From assembly GCF_016598575.1 (NCBI RefSeq), contig NZ_CP066801.1, positions 2,542,001-2,606,000 of the forward strand: a stretch of 64,000 nt of DNA. Direction: 5' to 3'. Below the pieces are notes generated by a model. The model was not told the origin of the DNA. It made no database searches and saw only the letters and a program-made list of their open reading frames with translations. The translations under genes were made by a program, and so were the position numbers. This document shows, one piece after another, positions 26,885 through 36,619 of the stretch (positions are counted from its first letter, which is position 1; each line of letters opens with the position of its first letter). The stretch is from Streptomyces sp. HSG2. Its GTDB lineage: Bacteria; Actinomycetota; Actinomycetes; Streptomycetales; Streptomycetaceae.

Positions 26885-28147
26885 ATGGCCGTCGCCCGTG
26901 ATCTGCGCACCTTGCTGAGCCTTCAGGGCTTCCGTCGCCTCCTTTCCGTGCGACTGTTCTCCCAAGGGGCTGACGGCGTCTACCAGGTGGGGCTCGCGAC
27001 CTTCGTGGTCTTCGCCCCCGAGGAACAGACCTCTCCCGCCGCCATCGCCTCGGCCATGGCGGTCCTACTGCTCCCGTACTCCCTCGTAGGACCGTTCGTC
27101 GGAGTGCTGTTGGACCGCTGGCGCCGTCGGCAGGTGTTCCTGTACGGCAATCTGCTCCGCGCCCTGATGGCCACCGTGACGGCCTGCCTGATGGCACTCT
27201 CCGTCCCCGATTGGCTCTTCTTCGCCTCCGCCCTCTGCGTCACCGCCGTCAACCGCTTCGTTCTGGCAGGGCTGTCCGCGGCGCTGCCCCGGGTGGTGGA
27301 CACGGAGCGCCTGGTCATCGCCAATTCGTTGTCCCCGACGGCTGGGACTCTCGTCGCCACCGCGGGAGGCGGTCTGGCCTTCGTAGTACGCCTGGCCGTG
27401 GTGGATTCGGACGCCGCGGTCGTACTGCTCGCCGGCGCGCTGTACCTGTGTGGAGCGCTGGCGTCGCTGCGCATCCCCGTGGCCTCGCTGGGTCCCGATC
27501 GCGCTCCCTCGCGCCAACGTCTTTCCGTCGCCCTCACCGACACCGTCCGTGGGCTGGTGCCGGGACTGCGACACCTTGCCTCCCCGGAATGTCGGGAGGC
27601 GGCCTGGGCACTCACCGGGATGACGCTGATGCGCTTCTGCTACGGCGCGCTGCTCGTCATGCTGCTGATGTTGTGTCGCTACGCCCTGGCGGCGACGCCG
27701 GAGGAAGGACTCGCCCTGCTGGGGTTGGCCATCGGCGCCTCGGGGGTGGGGTTCTTCGCGGCGGCCGTGCTCACTCCATGGGCGGCGGGCCGGTTGGGGC
27801 CCCGTCGCTGGATGGCGGTGTGCGCAGGAGCCGCGGCCGTGCTGGAGCCGGCGCTGGGCCTGCCGTTCTCGACGGCCCCCATGCTGGCCGCGGCCCTGCT
27901 CTTGGGGCTGACGACACAGGGTTCGAAGATCTCCACGGACACGATCGTGCAGCACCAGGTAGACGACGCCTTCAGGGGCCGTGTCTTCTCCGTCTACGAC
28001 GTCCTGTTCAACGTCGCCTTCGTCGGAGCCGCCGGCATCGCCGCCCTGATGCTTCCCCCGGATGGCCGCTCGCCATCTCTCGTACTCACCGTCTCGGCGG
28101 TCTATGTCACCGTCGCGGCGATCATGACGCGCTGCGCTCGCCGTTGA
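26885..28147 (+). CDS. MFS transporter
   Basis: This 420-aa membrane protein has about twelve hydrophobic helices. The MFS loop motif between helices 2 and 3 reads FVGVLLDRWRRRQVFLYGN, and a related loop is GRLGPRRW in the second half. It looks like an MDR-type exporter with unknown substrate. The ATG at 26885 opens MAVARDLRTLLSLQGFRRLL. It comes after the ino1 terminator and may use a short internal promoter or read-through. It is convergent with the CCA enzyme gene across a parS. Confidence 0.85.
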   Translation: MAVARDLRTLLSLQGFRRLLSVRLFSQGADGVYQVGLATFVVFAPEEQTSPAAIASAMAVLLLPYSLVGPFVGVLLDRWRRRQVFLYGNLLRALMATVTACLMALSVPDWLFFASALCVTAVNRFVLAGLSAALPRVVDTERLVIANSLSPTAGTLVATAGGGLAFVVRLAVVDSDAAVVLLAGALYLCGALASLRIPVASLGPDRAPSRQRLSVALTDTVRGLVPGLRHLASPECREAAWALTGMTLMRFCYGALLVMLLMLCRYALAATPEEGLALLGLAIGASGVGFFAAAVLTPWAAGRLGPRRWMAVCAGAAAVLEPALGLPFSTAPMLAAALLLGLTTQGSKISTDTIVQHQVDDAFRGRVFSVYDVLFNVAFVGAAGIAALMLPPDGRSPSLVLTVSAVYVTVAAIMTRCARR

Positions 28148-28216
28148 CAGCCCACTGGACACCGACGCCCGGAGCGGCGGGACGGCCCGGCTGTCGGCCC
28201 GCCGAACCAGGGCACC

Positions 28217-28230
28217 GTTTCACGTGAAAC
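28217..28230. other. parS: parS centromere site
   Basis: Exact GTTTCACGTGAAAC in the 154-bp gap between convergent MFS and CCA-enzyme genes, about 21 kb from oriC. It has no longer symmetry. Confidence 0.92.
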
Positions 28231-28301
28231 CGCACCCCGCCCGGGCCCAGGGGCCCTGACCACGACCAACGGCCGGGCACCGCACGGTTTCCCCTCCGTG
28301 G

Positions 28302-29771
28302 TCACCCCTGCCGCGACTCCCACCAGTCCCTGAGCGCCGTCACAGCTTCGTCGTGCTTCATCGGCCCCTTCTCCAGACGCAGTTCCATCAGGTGCTTGTA
28401 GGCGGACCCCACGACGGGCCCCGGCGGGACTCCCAGGATTTCCATGATCTCGTTGCCGTCGAGATCCGGCCGCAGGGCATCCAGCTCCTCCTGCTCCTGA
28501 AGCCTCGCGATGCGCGCCTCCAGCCCGTCGTAGGCGCGGGAGAGCGCGGCGGCCTTGCGTCGGTTGCGGGTGGTGCAGTCGGACCGTGTCAACTGGTGGA
28601 GTCGCCCGAGCAAAGGCCCCGCGTCCCGGACGTAGCGACGGACCGCGGAGTCCGTCCACTCACCCGTTCCATAGCCGTGGAAGCGCAGGTGGAGCTCGAC
28701 AAGCCGCGAGACGTCCTTGACCGTCTCGTTGGGGTACTTCAACGCGGTCATGCGCTTCTTCGCCATCTTCGCCCCCACGACTTCGTGGTGGTGGAACGAG
28801 ACACGGCCGTCGCGCTCGAAACGCCTCGTTCTCGGCTTGCCGATGTCGTGCAGCAAGGCCGCCAGCCGGAGGGTCAGGTCCGGCCCTTCCGACTCCAGCG
28901 CCATGGCCTGTTCCAGAACGATCAGCGTGTGCTCGTAGACGTCCTTGTGCCGATGGTGCTCGTCGCTCTCAAGACGCAGTGCTGGTAGCTCGGGCAGGAC
29001 ATGCCCGGCGATGCCGGTGTCCACCAGGAGCGAGAGACCCGTGCGCGGGGAACCGGAAAGGATGAGTTTGTCCAGTTCATCCCGGATCCGCTCGGCGGAG
29101 ACGATCGAGATCCGCCCGGACATGTCTTTCATGGCCTGAACCACATCGGGAGCCACGGCGAAGTCGAGCTGAGCGGCGAAGCGGGCGGCCCGCATCATCC
29201 GTAGGGGATCGTCCGAGAAGGAAGCCTCCGGGGTGCTAGGGGTCCGCAGCACCCGGTCGGCGAGATCGCGCAACCCGCCGTGCGGGTCGACGAACGTCTT
29301 GGCCGGCAGAGCGACGGCCATCGCGTTCACCGTGAAGTCGCGGCGGACAAGGTCTTCCTCTATGGAGTCGCCGAAGGACACCGCGGGCTTTCGCGAGGAC
29401 CGATCGTAGGCCTCGTCCCGGTAGGTCGTGATCTCGATTCGGAAGGTTCGTTCTCCCTGTTCCGCACGGGCCACCTTCTGAGCTCCGACAGTGCCGAAGG
29501 CGATGCCCACCTCCCAGACAGCGTCCGCCCAAGGACGAACGATGCGCAGAATGTCCTGAGGGCGGGCGTCGGTCGTGAAGTCGAGGTCGTTGCCGAGCCT
29601 CCCCAGCAAGGCATCACGTACCGACCCACCGACGAGGGCGAGCGAGAATCCCTCCGCTTGGAACAGACGGGCGAGATCGTCGGCTACGGGCGCTACACGC
29701 AGCAACTCGCTCACCGCGCGGTGCTGCGCCTGGCTCAGGGCGTGGGGGTTGACTTCGTTGGCGTTAGGCAC
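28302..29771 (-). CDS. pcnA: CCA tRNA nucleotidyltransferase
   Basis: This 489-aa enzyme adds or repairs the CCA end of tRNA. The class II nucleotidyltransferase motif LVGGSVRDALLGRLGNDLDFTTDA is near residues 45-70. The RRDFTVNAMAV and DPLRMMRAARFAAQL motifs follow. An HD domain (LLHDIGKPRTR; HHHEVVGAKMA) is central, as in actinobacterial pcnA. The GTG at 29771 (MPNANEVNPHALSQ) lacks a good ribosome binding site and may be leaderless; upstream codons are open but unsupported. It diverges from DUF6049 by about 215 bp. CCA is already encoded in tRNA-Ile here but not in tRNA-Ala. Confidence 0.93.
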   Translation of the reverse strand: MPNANEVNPHALSQAQHRAVSELLRVAPVADDLARLFQAEGFSLALVGGSVRDALLGRLGNDLDFTTDARPQDILRIVRPWADAVWEVGIAFGTVGAQKVARAEQGERTFRIEITTYRDEAYDRSSRKPAVSFGDSIEEDLVRRDFTVNAMAVALPAKTFVDPHGGLRDLADRVLRTPSTPEASFSDDPLRMMRAARFAAQLDFAVAPDVVQAMKDMSGRISIVSAERIRDELDKLILSGSPRTGLSLLVDTGIAGHVLPELPALRLESDEHHRHKDVYEHTLIVLEQAMALESEGPDLTLRLAALLHDIGKPRTRRFERDGRVSFHHHEVVGAKMAKKRMTALKYPNETVKDVSRLVELHLRFHGYGTGEWTDSAVRRYVRDAGPLLGRLHQLTRSDCTTRNRRKAAALSRAYDGLEARIARLQEQEELDALRPDLDGNEIMEILGVPPGPVVGSAYKHLMELRLEKGPMKHDEAVTALRDWWESRQG

Positions 29772-29985
29772 ATCAAGGAAGGGTACGTGGCCGCCCGAGT
29801 GCCGAAGCTCTTCTCCGAACGAGGTACGAGGATCGCTACGCGTGGCCCCTCCGCGAGGGTCGCTCGTCGCTCGGTCTCGGTGGTCGATCTTGAGACGTGC
29901 ACCACGGCACTTCCGCCGACCGCACCTCGTTACCATGCGGGGACGGGTATCCGACGACCACTGACGACGAGAGACGGGCAACCAC

Positions 29986-32382
29986 GTGGCCGACGCGGCA
30001 GACTTCCGGGAGACCGAGGCATCTCCTGCCCGCCGCCGGGTTCGGCGTACGGCGACCCTGCTCGCCACCGTCCTGGTGCTCGTCGGTCTGGTCCCGCGAC
30101 CGCTCTCGGAAACGGCGCACGCGGACACCGCCACTCGCCTCTCGGCCGACGCGGACGCGGGGACCGTGTCCGTGGCCATCGATTCCCTCACCCCGGCCGC
30201 GCCGCGCGAGGACGACACGGTGACGCTGTCCGGCAGTGTCACGAACACCGGCGAAGCGGCGGTCACGGACGCACGAGTCGACCTCCGTCTCGGAGGGCGA
30301 CTCGACACCACCTCGGGGATCGACCAGGTCGCCCGGAATGACGACACTCTTGGCGACCCGACCGGGGATCCGGTGGACGACGAGTACGCCGTGGGGTTCC
30401 GGGAGCTCTCCCCCGGTGTCACGGAGAAGTTCCAGCTCTCCGTTCCGGTCGCCGAGCTGGGACTGGGCAAGGACGGCGTCTACCAACTCGCCGTCTCGGT
30501 GTCGGGACAGACCACCGCACGCTCCTGGGAGCACGTGGTGGGAGTGCGACGGACGTTCCTGCCCTGGCAGCCGGAAGAGTCCGCCACCCTGACCAGAACG
30601 ACGTTCCTGTGGCCGCTGATCTCCACCGCCCACATGGCCGCCGAGACGGGCTCGGACGAGTATCAGACACCGGTCTTCCTCGACGATGATCTCGCCAAGG
30701 ATCTCTCCCCCGGTGGACGCCTCCACCAGATGGTGGCCCTCGGTTCGGGGCTGGACGTCACGTGGGTGATCGATCCGGATCTACTCGCCTCGGTGGCCGC
30801 CATGGCAGGTGGCTACGAAGTACGCGACCAGGACGGCGAGACCGTCCCGGGAACCCACCAGGACGTCGCGAAACGGTGGCTGGTGGACCTTCAGAAGGCC
30901 GTTTCGGGGGACGAGGTCGTGGCGCTGCCGTACGCCGACCCCGATGTCGCCTCGCTGGCCCACAACGGCAAGGACGCCACTGGATCTCTCGGTCAGTTCG
31001 AGGCGGCGACAGAGGTCGCCGCCAATACCGTCGAGCCCATTCTCCATGTGACCCCGACCACAGATTTCGCCTGGCCCATGGAAGGTGCCCTGGACTCGTC
31101 GATCGTTCGGGTCGCCACCTCCGCCGGTGCGGACAAGGTCATCGCCCGGAGCGACAGTCTCAGGGAGGACAGCGATCTCCCCTACACCCCCTCCGCCGCC
31201 CGCCCCGTAGGTGGCGGGACGACTGCCGTGGTGGCGGACGCGCGGCAGTCCACCGCCTTCGAGGGCGACCTCAGCAGAGCCTCGGCAGCCACCCTCGCCG
31301 TGCAACGCTTCCTCGCGCAGAGCCTTGCGGTCACCCTCCAGACCAATCAGCAACGCAGTGTCGTGGTGGCGCCGCAGCGCATGCCGTCCGGCAGTCAGGC
31401 CCACGCGATGGCGGAGGCACTGAACGTTCTGCAGGGCGGAACCTGGTCCCGCCCCCAGGGACTGACGGAAGCCGCCGCGGCCAAGCCGGACCCCGCGGCC
31501 TCGACGAGGATTCCGGCCGCCTCCTCCTACCCGGCCGAACTACGGGAGGGGGAGCTCCCCGAGGCGGCATTCGCGCAGATCGCCGCGACTCAGGCCAAGC
31601 TGGACGACTTCAAGGTCATCCTTTCGGCCCCGTATCGGGTCGTGACACCGTTCGGCCTGGCCATGAACCGGGAGATGTCCACATCCTGGCGTGGCGGGGA
31701 AGGGCAGGCCGCCACCTTCCGGGACGAGGTGGTGGACTATCTGGACGGTCTGGCGCAGCAGGTCAGGCTGATCGACAAGTCGGAGACCAAGCTCTCCGGT
31801 CGGAGCGCCACCATCCCCGTGACGGTCCAGAACAACCTGGTTCAAGGCGTGGACCACCTGGTTCTCAGGCTCACCTCCACCAACCCCACACGACTGGAGA
31901 TCGGTGGCGAGGCCTTCCAGGAACAGCCCGTTTCCGTCTCCGGCGGGCACAGCAAGTCGGTGAAGTTCGACACATCCGCCAACGCCAACGGCAGAGCCAC
32001 GGTCATCGCCCAGCTCTACACGCCGGACGGGGAGGAGTACGGCCCTCCGGTCACCTTCGACGTCAAGGTCACCGAGATCACGGCCACGGTGATGCTCGTC
32101 ATCGGTGGCGGCGTCCTGCTGCTCGTCCTCGCGGGGTTCCGGATGTACACCCAGCGCAAGCGTGCGACCTCCCAGGACACACCGGAGGCTGCCCCGGATA
32201 CGACACCAGGGACTGCCCAGGATCCCTCGGTCCCCGGGAACCGGGAGGCGGCAGTGGATTCTCCCGCCGGACTGACGGGAGAATCCCGACCGGACGACCC
32301 CGAGCACCCGAGTGACCGGCCACCGGACACCACACCCGAAAGCACGGGCCCTTCCGGCACGGGTGAGAGAGTGGAGCGTTGA
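29986..32382 (+). CDS. DUF6049-like secreted / membrane-anchored protein
   Basis: This 798-aa protein has an N-terminal signal segment (about residues 20-45, LATVLVLVGLVPRPLSETAHA). A large extracytoplasmic part of about 660 residues follows, then a C-terminal membrane span (VMLVIGGGVLLLVLAGFRMY) and a basic, disordered cytoplasmic tail. It begins with an Ig-like stretch (TVTLSGSVTNTGEAAVTDARVDL). Homologues (Rv3909 in M. tuberculosis) sit directly upstream of murJ and are of unknown function, perhaps assisting lipid II flipping. The GTG at 29986 follows GAGACGGGCAACC. murJ starts 44 bp later, so they are likely co-expressed. Confidence 0.8.
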   Translation: MADAADFRETEASPARRRVRRTATLLATVLVLVGLVPRPLSETAHADTATRLSADADAGTVSVAIDSLTPAAPREDDTVTLSGSVTNTGEAAVTDARVDLRLGGRLDTTSGIDQVARNDDTLGDPTGDPVDDEYAVGFRELSPGVTEKFQLSVPVAELGLGKDGVYQLAVSVSGQTTARSWEHVVGVRRTFLPWQPEESATLTRTTFLWPLISTAHMAAETGSDEYQTPVFLDDDLAKDLSPGGRLHQMVALGSGLDVTWVIDPDLLASVAAMAGGYEVRDQDGETVPGTHQDVAKRWLVDLQKAVSGDEVVALPYADPDVASLAHNGKDATGSLGQFEAATEVAANTVEPILHVTPTTDFAWPMEGALDSSIVRVATSAGADKVIARSDSLREDSDLPYTPSAARPVGGGTTAVVADARQSTAFEGDLSRASAATLAVQRFLAQSLAVTLQTNQQRSVVVAPQRMPSGSQAHAMAEALNVLQGGTWSRPQGLTEAAAAKPDPAASTRIPAASSYPAELREGELPEAAFAQIAATQAKLDDFKVILSAPYRVVTPFGLAMNREMSTSWRGGEGQAATFRDEVVDYLDGLAQQVRLIDKSETKLSGRSATIPVTVQNNLVQGVDHLVLRLTSTNPTRLEIGGEAFQEQPVSVSGGHSKSVKFDTSANANGRATVIAQLYTPDGEEYGPPVTFDVKVTEITATVMLVIGGGVLLLVLAGFRMYTQRKRATSQDTPEAAPDTTPGTAQDPSVPGNREAAVDSPAGLTGESRPDDPEHPSDRPPDTTPESTGPSGTGERVER

Positions 32383-32425
32383 GGATGTCGTGGCCCGTCG
32401 GCCCGGGACGATGAGGTGGGGTTGC

Positions 32426-34729
32426 ATGAACGCGCCGTACGACGGTGATCGCGGCCGGGCCGTGAGCAACTCGGGGGAGCCCGACGGCCCACCCCGCGGA
32501 CCTGGACACTCGCCGCCGCCGGAGCAACGCGCGGACTACTTGCGCGACACCTACGACCAGGACCCGTACCGGGGGCAGGATCTCGCCGCGCAAGACCCGG
32601 TGGACGAGGCCATGTACGACCGCGCGGCCCACCCGCCGCCACCGCCTGACACCCAGCGGCCACGACAGCCCCTCTACGACGCACCGGCCCGGTCGACATA
32701 CGCTCCGGACCCCAGAGTCTGGGCGCGGACCCCCGCACCCGAGCCCGAAGCCCCAGCACATTACCTGCCGTACGGCGACGATCCGCGGACCACCGAGTAC
32801 GTCGGGGTGGATGATCTCGTGGGCCAGGCCCGCGAAGAACACCACGAACCAGGCGCGTTCGCCCACCTCTTCCGAGACCAGCAGAGGGCGGGGGGCGTCA
32901 GTCCGTACGAACGGCCGCCGGCGTCCACATCGACCCTGGGGCCCTACACCGCCCCGCAGGACTCGTCGACCAGCGCGCCCCATCCGAGCCACCGCGGCGA
33001 CCGGTCCCCGCGAGAAGAGGGATGGACGCCCGCCGGCTCCGCCGAACCTCCCGAGTCGGAGCCGGATCCCCCGGGGGACGGGGCCGCGGCACCGAGAAGC
33101 GGCAAGGTCTCCGGTGTGCTGAGATCGAGTGCCGTGATGGCGGCCGGCACGATGATGTCACGGCTTACCGGATTCATCCGCTCCGCGATGATCGTCGCCG
33201 CTCTCGGTCTCGCCGTGCTGGGCGAGTCCTTCCAGATCGCGTACCAACTACCGACGATGATCTATATCCTCACCGTCGGCGGTGGCCTCAACTCGGTCTT
33301 CGTCCCACAGCTGGTCCGCGCCATGAAGGACGACGAGGACGGGGGAGAGGCCTACGCGAACCGGCTTCTGACACTCGTCATGGTGACGTTGGGCCTGCTC
33401 ACCGCGGTGGCGATGCTGGGGGCCCCGCTTCTGGTGCGGATGCTGTCGAATCCCATCGCGAACGACCCGGAGGCCAGCGAGGTCGCCGTCACCTTCACTC
33501 GCTACTTCCTCCCCACGATCTTCTTCATGGGCGTTCATGTGGTGATGGGTCAGATCCTCAACGCACGTGGCCGGTTCGGCGCGATGATGTGGACTCCGGT
33601 CCTGAACAATGTCGTGATCATCGTGACGCTCGGCATGTTCATCTGGGTCTACGGTCCCGCTTCCTCCTCCAAGATGGACGTCGACACCATTCCCCCCGAG
33701 GGGATGCGGCTGCTCGGTATCGGCATTCTTCTCGGGCTCGTCGTTCAGGCTCTGGCGATGATTCCCTATCTTCGCGAGACCGGGTTTCGGCTGCGCCTAC
33801 GCTTCGACTGGCGAGGCCATGGCCTGGGCAAGGCCGCGGTGCTCGCCAAGTGGACGATCCTCTTCGTCCTCGCCAACCAGGCCGGCGCCCTCGTCGTCTC
33901 CCAGTTGGCCACCGCGTCCATTCTGGACACCGGTATCGACGGCACCGGCTACAGCACCTACGCCAACGCCCAACTGATCTGGGGGCTCCCTCAGGCCATC
34001 ATCACCGTGTCCCTGATGGCGGCCCTGCTGCCCCGCATCTCACGGTCGGCGGCCGAGGACGATTCCGGAGCGGTCCGCGACGACATCTCTCAAGGGCTGC
34101 GTACCACGGCCGTCGCCATCGTGCCCGTCGCGTTCGGCTTCGTGGCCCTCGGTATCCCGATGTGCACCCTGCTCTACGGCTCCTCGGGGACCGACGCGGC
34201 CACCAACATGGGCTACATGTTGATGGCCTTCGGGCTCGGCCTCGTGCCGTACTCCGTTCAGTACGTCGTGCTGCGGGCCTTCTACGCGTACGAGGACACC
34301 CGGACCCCCTTCTACAACACGGTCGTCGTGGCGGCGATCAACGCCGGGATGTCGGTGCTGTGCTTCTTCGTGATCCCGTCACGCTGGGCGGTCGTGGGCA
34401 TGGCCGCGTCGTACGGACTGGCATACGCGGTGGGCGTGGGCATCGCCTGGCGCAGGCTGAGCAAGCGCCTGGGCGGCGACCTCGACGGTTCCCGCGTGCT
34501 GCGCACCTACGCCCGCCTCGCCATCGCCTCCGTGCCCGCGGCTCTCTTGAGCGGAGCGGCGGGCTACGGGGTGGTACAGACCCTCGGTCAAGGCGTGGCG
34601 GGGTCGCTGGCGGCACTGCTGATCGGCGGACCTGTCCTGCTCGGCGTGTTCTTCCTGGCCGCGCGCCGGATGCGTATCCAGGAACTCAACTCACTGGTCG
34701 GCATGGTCAGAGGACGCCTCGGGCGCTGA
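32426..34729 (+). CDS. murJ: Lipid II flippase MurJ with long cytoplasmic N-terminus
   Basis: This 767-aa protein flips lipid II outward across the membrane. The first 225 residues are disordered and Pro/Tyr/Asp-rich (no membrane segment). The MurJ core of about 14 helices follows, starting RSSAVMAAGTMMSRLTGFIRS, with the conserved ARGRFGAMMWTPVLNNVV. The ATG at 32426 is supported by GAGGTGGGG. The pseudokinase gene begins 135 bp downstream; in M. tuberculosis the pseudokinase is fused to MurJ (Rv3910), here it is separate. The extended N-terminus could carry kinase or FhaA contacts, which is inference. Confidence 0.93.
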   Translation: MNAPYDGDRGRAVSNSGEPDGPPRGPGHSPPPEQRADYLRDTYDQDPYRGQDLAAQDPVDEAMYDRAAHPPPPPDTQRPRQPLYDAPARSTYAPDPRVWARTPAPEPEAPAHYLPYGDDPRTTEYVGVDDLVGQAREEHHEPGAFAHLFRDQQRAGGVSPYERPPASTSTLGPYTAPQDSSTSAPHPSHRGDRSPREEGWTPAGSAEPPESEPDPPGDGAAAPRSGKVSGVLRSSAVMAAGTMMSRLTGFIRSAMIVAALGLAVLGESFQIAYQLPTMIYILTVGGGLNSVFVPQLVRAMKDDEDGGEAYANRLLTLVMVTLGLLTAVAMLGAPLLVRMLSNPIANDPEASEVAVTFTRYFLPTIFFMGVHVVMGQILNARGRFGAMMWTPVLNNVVIIVTLGMFIWVYGPASSSKMDVDTIPPEGMRLLGIGILLGLVVQALAMIPYLRETGFRLRLRFDWRGHGLGKAAVLAKWTILFVLANQAGALVVSQLATASILDTGIDGTGYSTYANAQLIWGLPQAIITVSLMAALLPRISRSAAEDDSGAVRDDISQGLRTTAVAIVPVAFGFVALGIPMCTLLYGSSGTDAATNMGYMLMAFGLGLVPYSVQYVVLRAFYAYEDTRTPFYNTVVVAAINAGMSVLCFFVIPSRWAVVGMAASYGLAYAVGVGIAWRRLSKRLGGDLDGSRVLRTYARLAIASVPAALLSGAAGYGVVQTLGQGVAGSLAALLIGGPVLLGVFFLAARRMRIQELNSLVGMVRGRLGR

Positions 34730-34864
34730 GCTCCGGGTAGGCGCACCCCCATCGTTCGCCTCCGTGAGTCGTGCGGAGTGGCGGACTGTGGGCACAATTG
34801 GTCTCGGCGTCGGACGGCGTGCGGGAGTGTTCGGCACGCTACGGATGGGGAGGCGGAAACGACG

Positions 34865-36580
34865 GTGGCGGATCGGAGGGCGGCTGCCGTCGACGTGGCG
34901 GACAACGGCGACGCCGAGTCGTTGTCCGCGCGGGCGGACGAGTCCACGACGGACAGCGTGGCCGAGAACCAGGAGCGGGACACGGACAGCGACGAGGCAC
35001 AGAGCGGCGAAGACCCGACGGGCGAACCCTCGTCCATCGAGGTGCACAGCGGACACAAGCTCGCCAGGCGGTACCGCCTTGAGGAATGCGTCACCCGTCT
35101 GGACGGCTTCAGCAGTTGGCGTGCCGTCGACGAGATGCTGCGCCGCGCCGTCGGGGTCCATGTCCTGCCCCGCACCCACCCGCGAGCTCGCGCGGTCCTG
35201 GCGGCGGCGAGGTCTTCGGCGCTGCTGGGTGATCCTCGCTTCGTCATGGTCCTCGACGCGGTCGAGGAGAACGACCTCGTGTACGTGGTGCACGAATGGC
35301 TGCCCGACGCCACCGAACTGACGACGCTGCTGGCATCGGGCCCGCTGGACGCCTACGACGCCGACCAGATGGTCGGCCAGGTCGCGGCCGCGATGGCAGC
35401 CGCCCACCGCGAAGGACTCGCGCATCTGCGGCTCAGCCCGAACACCGTCCTACGTGCTCCGGGCGGACAGTGGCGCATCCGCGGCCTGGCCGTGAACGCG
35501 GCACTGCGCGGCATCGACTCCGACACACCCCAAGCCTCCGACACCGAGGCGATCGGGGCCCTGCTGTATGCCTCGCTGACCCAGCGCTGGCCCTACGAGA
35601 GCGACGCCTACGGTTTGTCCGGGTTGCCCAAGGACCTGGGTCTGATCCCGCCAGACCAGGTTCGAGCCGGCGTTCACCGCGGCCTCTCCGAGCTCGCGAT
35701 GAGGGCGCTCGCCAACCATGGCGCCACCGCTTCCCGGCACGAAGCGCCCTGCACCACTCCGGAGGAGCTGGTCAAGGCGATCGGTGAAATGCCGCGCCTG
35801 CGTCCACCGGAGCCGAAATTCACCCCCTCGGGCTATCAGCGCACCACCTATCAGCAGGGCAGCTACGGCCGTCCCGGCGGGCCCGCAGCCGGGGTCCCCA
35901 GTCCCGTTTCGGCACCTCCGCCACTGCAGAGTCGCACCGGCAAGGCGCTGAAGTGGTCGGTGTCGGCCCTGTTGATCGCCGCACTCGGGCTGGGCAGCTG
36001 GCAGCTGGCCGAGGCGCTCATGGAGCGTGGAGGTTCGGCCGACACGCCCAACCAGACCCAACCGACGGACGACGACAACGACAAGGGCGGCTCGGACGAG
36101 GCTCCGCCGGACAAGGAACTGGAGATCACTTCCGCGAGTGAGTTCGCGCCCAGTGGTACCGGAATCCAGGAGGACCAGGTTCCTCTCGCCGTGGACGGCA
36201 AGCCGTCGACCGCCTGGATCACTCCCCAGTACCGCGGCTACGCGAACTTCGGAAACCTGTCCTCACGCAAAGAGGGCAGCGGGATCATCGTGGACCTCGG
36301 CGACGTCCGCGCCGTCACGAAGGTGGACGTCGACTTCTACCGCGAGGGCCAGACGGTCGAGGTGCTGGCCGCGGACGAAGGGGGCACGGGAACCTCCTCG
36401 CTGGAGAGCTACCCACAGCGTCTGACAAAGCTGGAGCGGGCCGGTGACTCCCTGTCGCAGGAGTTGGAGGAGGCGGTGAAGACGCGCTACCTCCTCGTTC
36501 GGATCACCAGCCTTCCCACCGACACTTCCTCGAGCACCTATCGAGGTGGGATCTCGGAGATCAAGGTCTACGGGTCGTAG
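34865..36580 (+). CDS. Pseudokinase with membrane span and discoidin-like extracellular domain
   Basis: This 571-aa protein has an acidic N-terminal stretch, then a protein-kinase fold (about residues 60-300) lacking catalytic residues: the HRDLKPxN loop is HLRLSPNT (about 186) and no DFG or VAxK lysine is seen. A proline-rich linker, a membrane span (about 361-383), an acidic Asp/Thr stretch and a C-terminal beta-rich F5/8-type or discoidin-like domain (about 418-571) follow. It corresponds to the C-terminal half of mycobacterial MviN, whose pseudokinase binds FhaA when phosphorylated. The GTG at 34865 was chosen over an earlier in-frame codon because of an upstream GGGAGG. Confidence 0.85.
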   Translation: MADRRAAAVDVADNGDAESLSARADESTTDSVAENQERDTDSDEAQSGEDPTGEPSSIEVHSGHKLARRYRLEECVTRLDGFSSWRAVDEMLRRAVGVHVLPRTHPRARAVLAAARSSALLGDPRFVMVLDAVEENDLVYVVHEWLPDATELTTLLASGPLDAYDADQMVGQVAAAMAAAHREGLAHLRLSPNTVLRAPGGQWRIRGLAVNAALRGIDSDTPQASDTEAIGALLYASLTQRWPYESDAYGLSGLPKDLGLIPPDQVRAGVHRGLSELAMRALANHGATASRHEAPCTTPEELVKAIGEMPRLRPPEPKFTPSGYQRTTYQQGSYGRPGGPAAGVPSPVSAPPPLQSRTGKALKWSVSALLIAALGLGSWQLAEALMERGGSADTPNQTQPTDDDNDKGGSDEAPPDKELEITSASEFAPSGTGIQEDQVPLAVDGKPSTAWITPQYRGYANFGNLSSRKEGSGIIVDLGDVRAVTKVDVDFYREGQTVEVLAADEGGTGTSSLESYPQRLTKLERAGDSLSQELEEAVKTRYLLVRITSLPTDTSSSTYRGGISEIKVYGS

Positions 36581-36619
36581 CGGTCCCCTGGGCCGTGAGC
36601 GCGGAGGGGAGGCGAGGGC

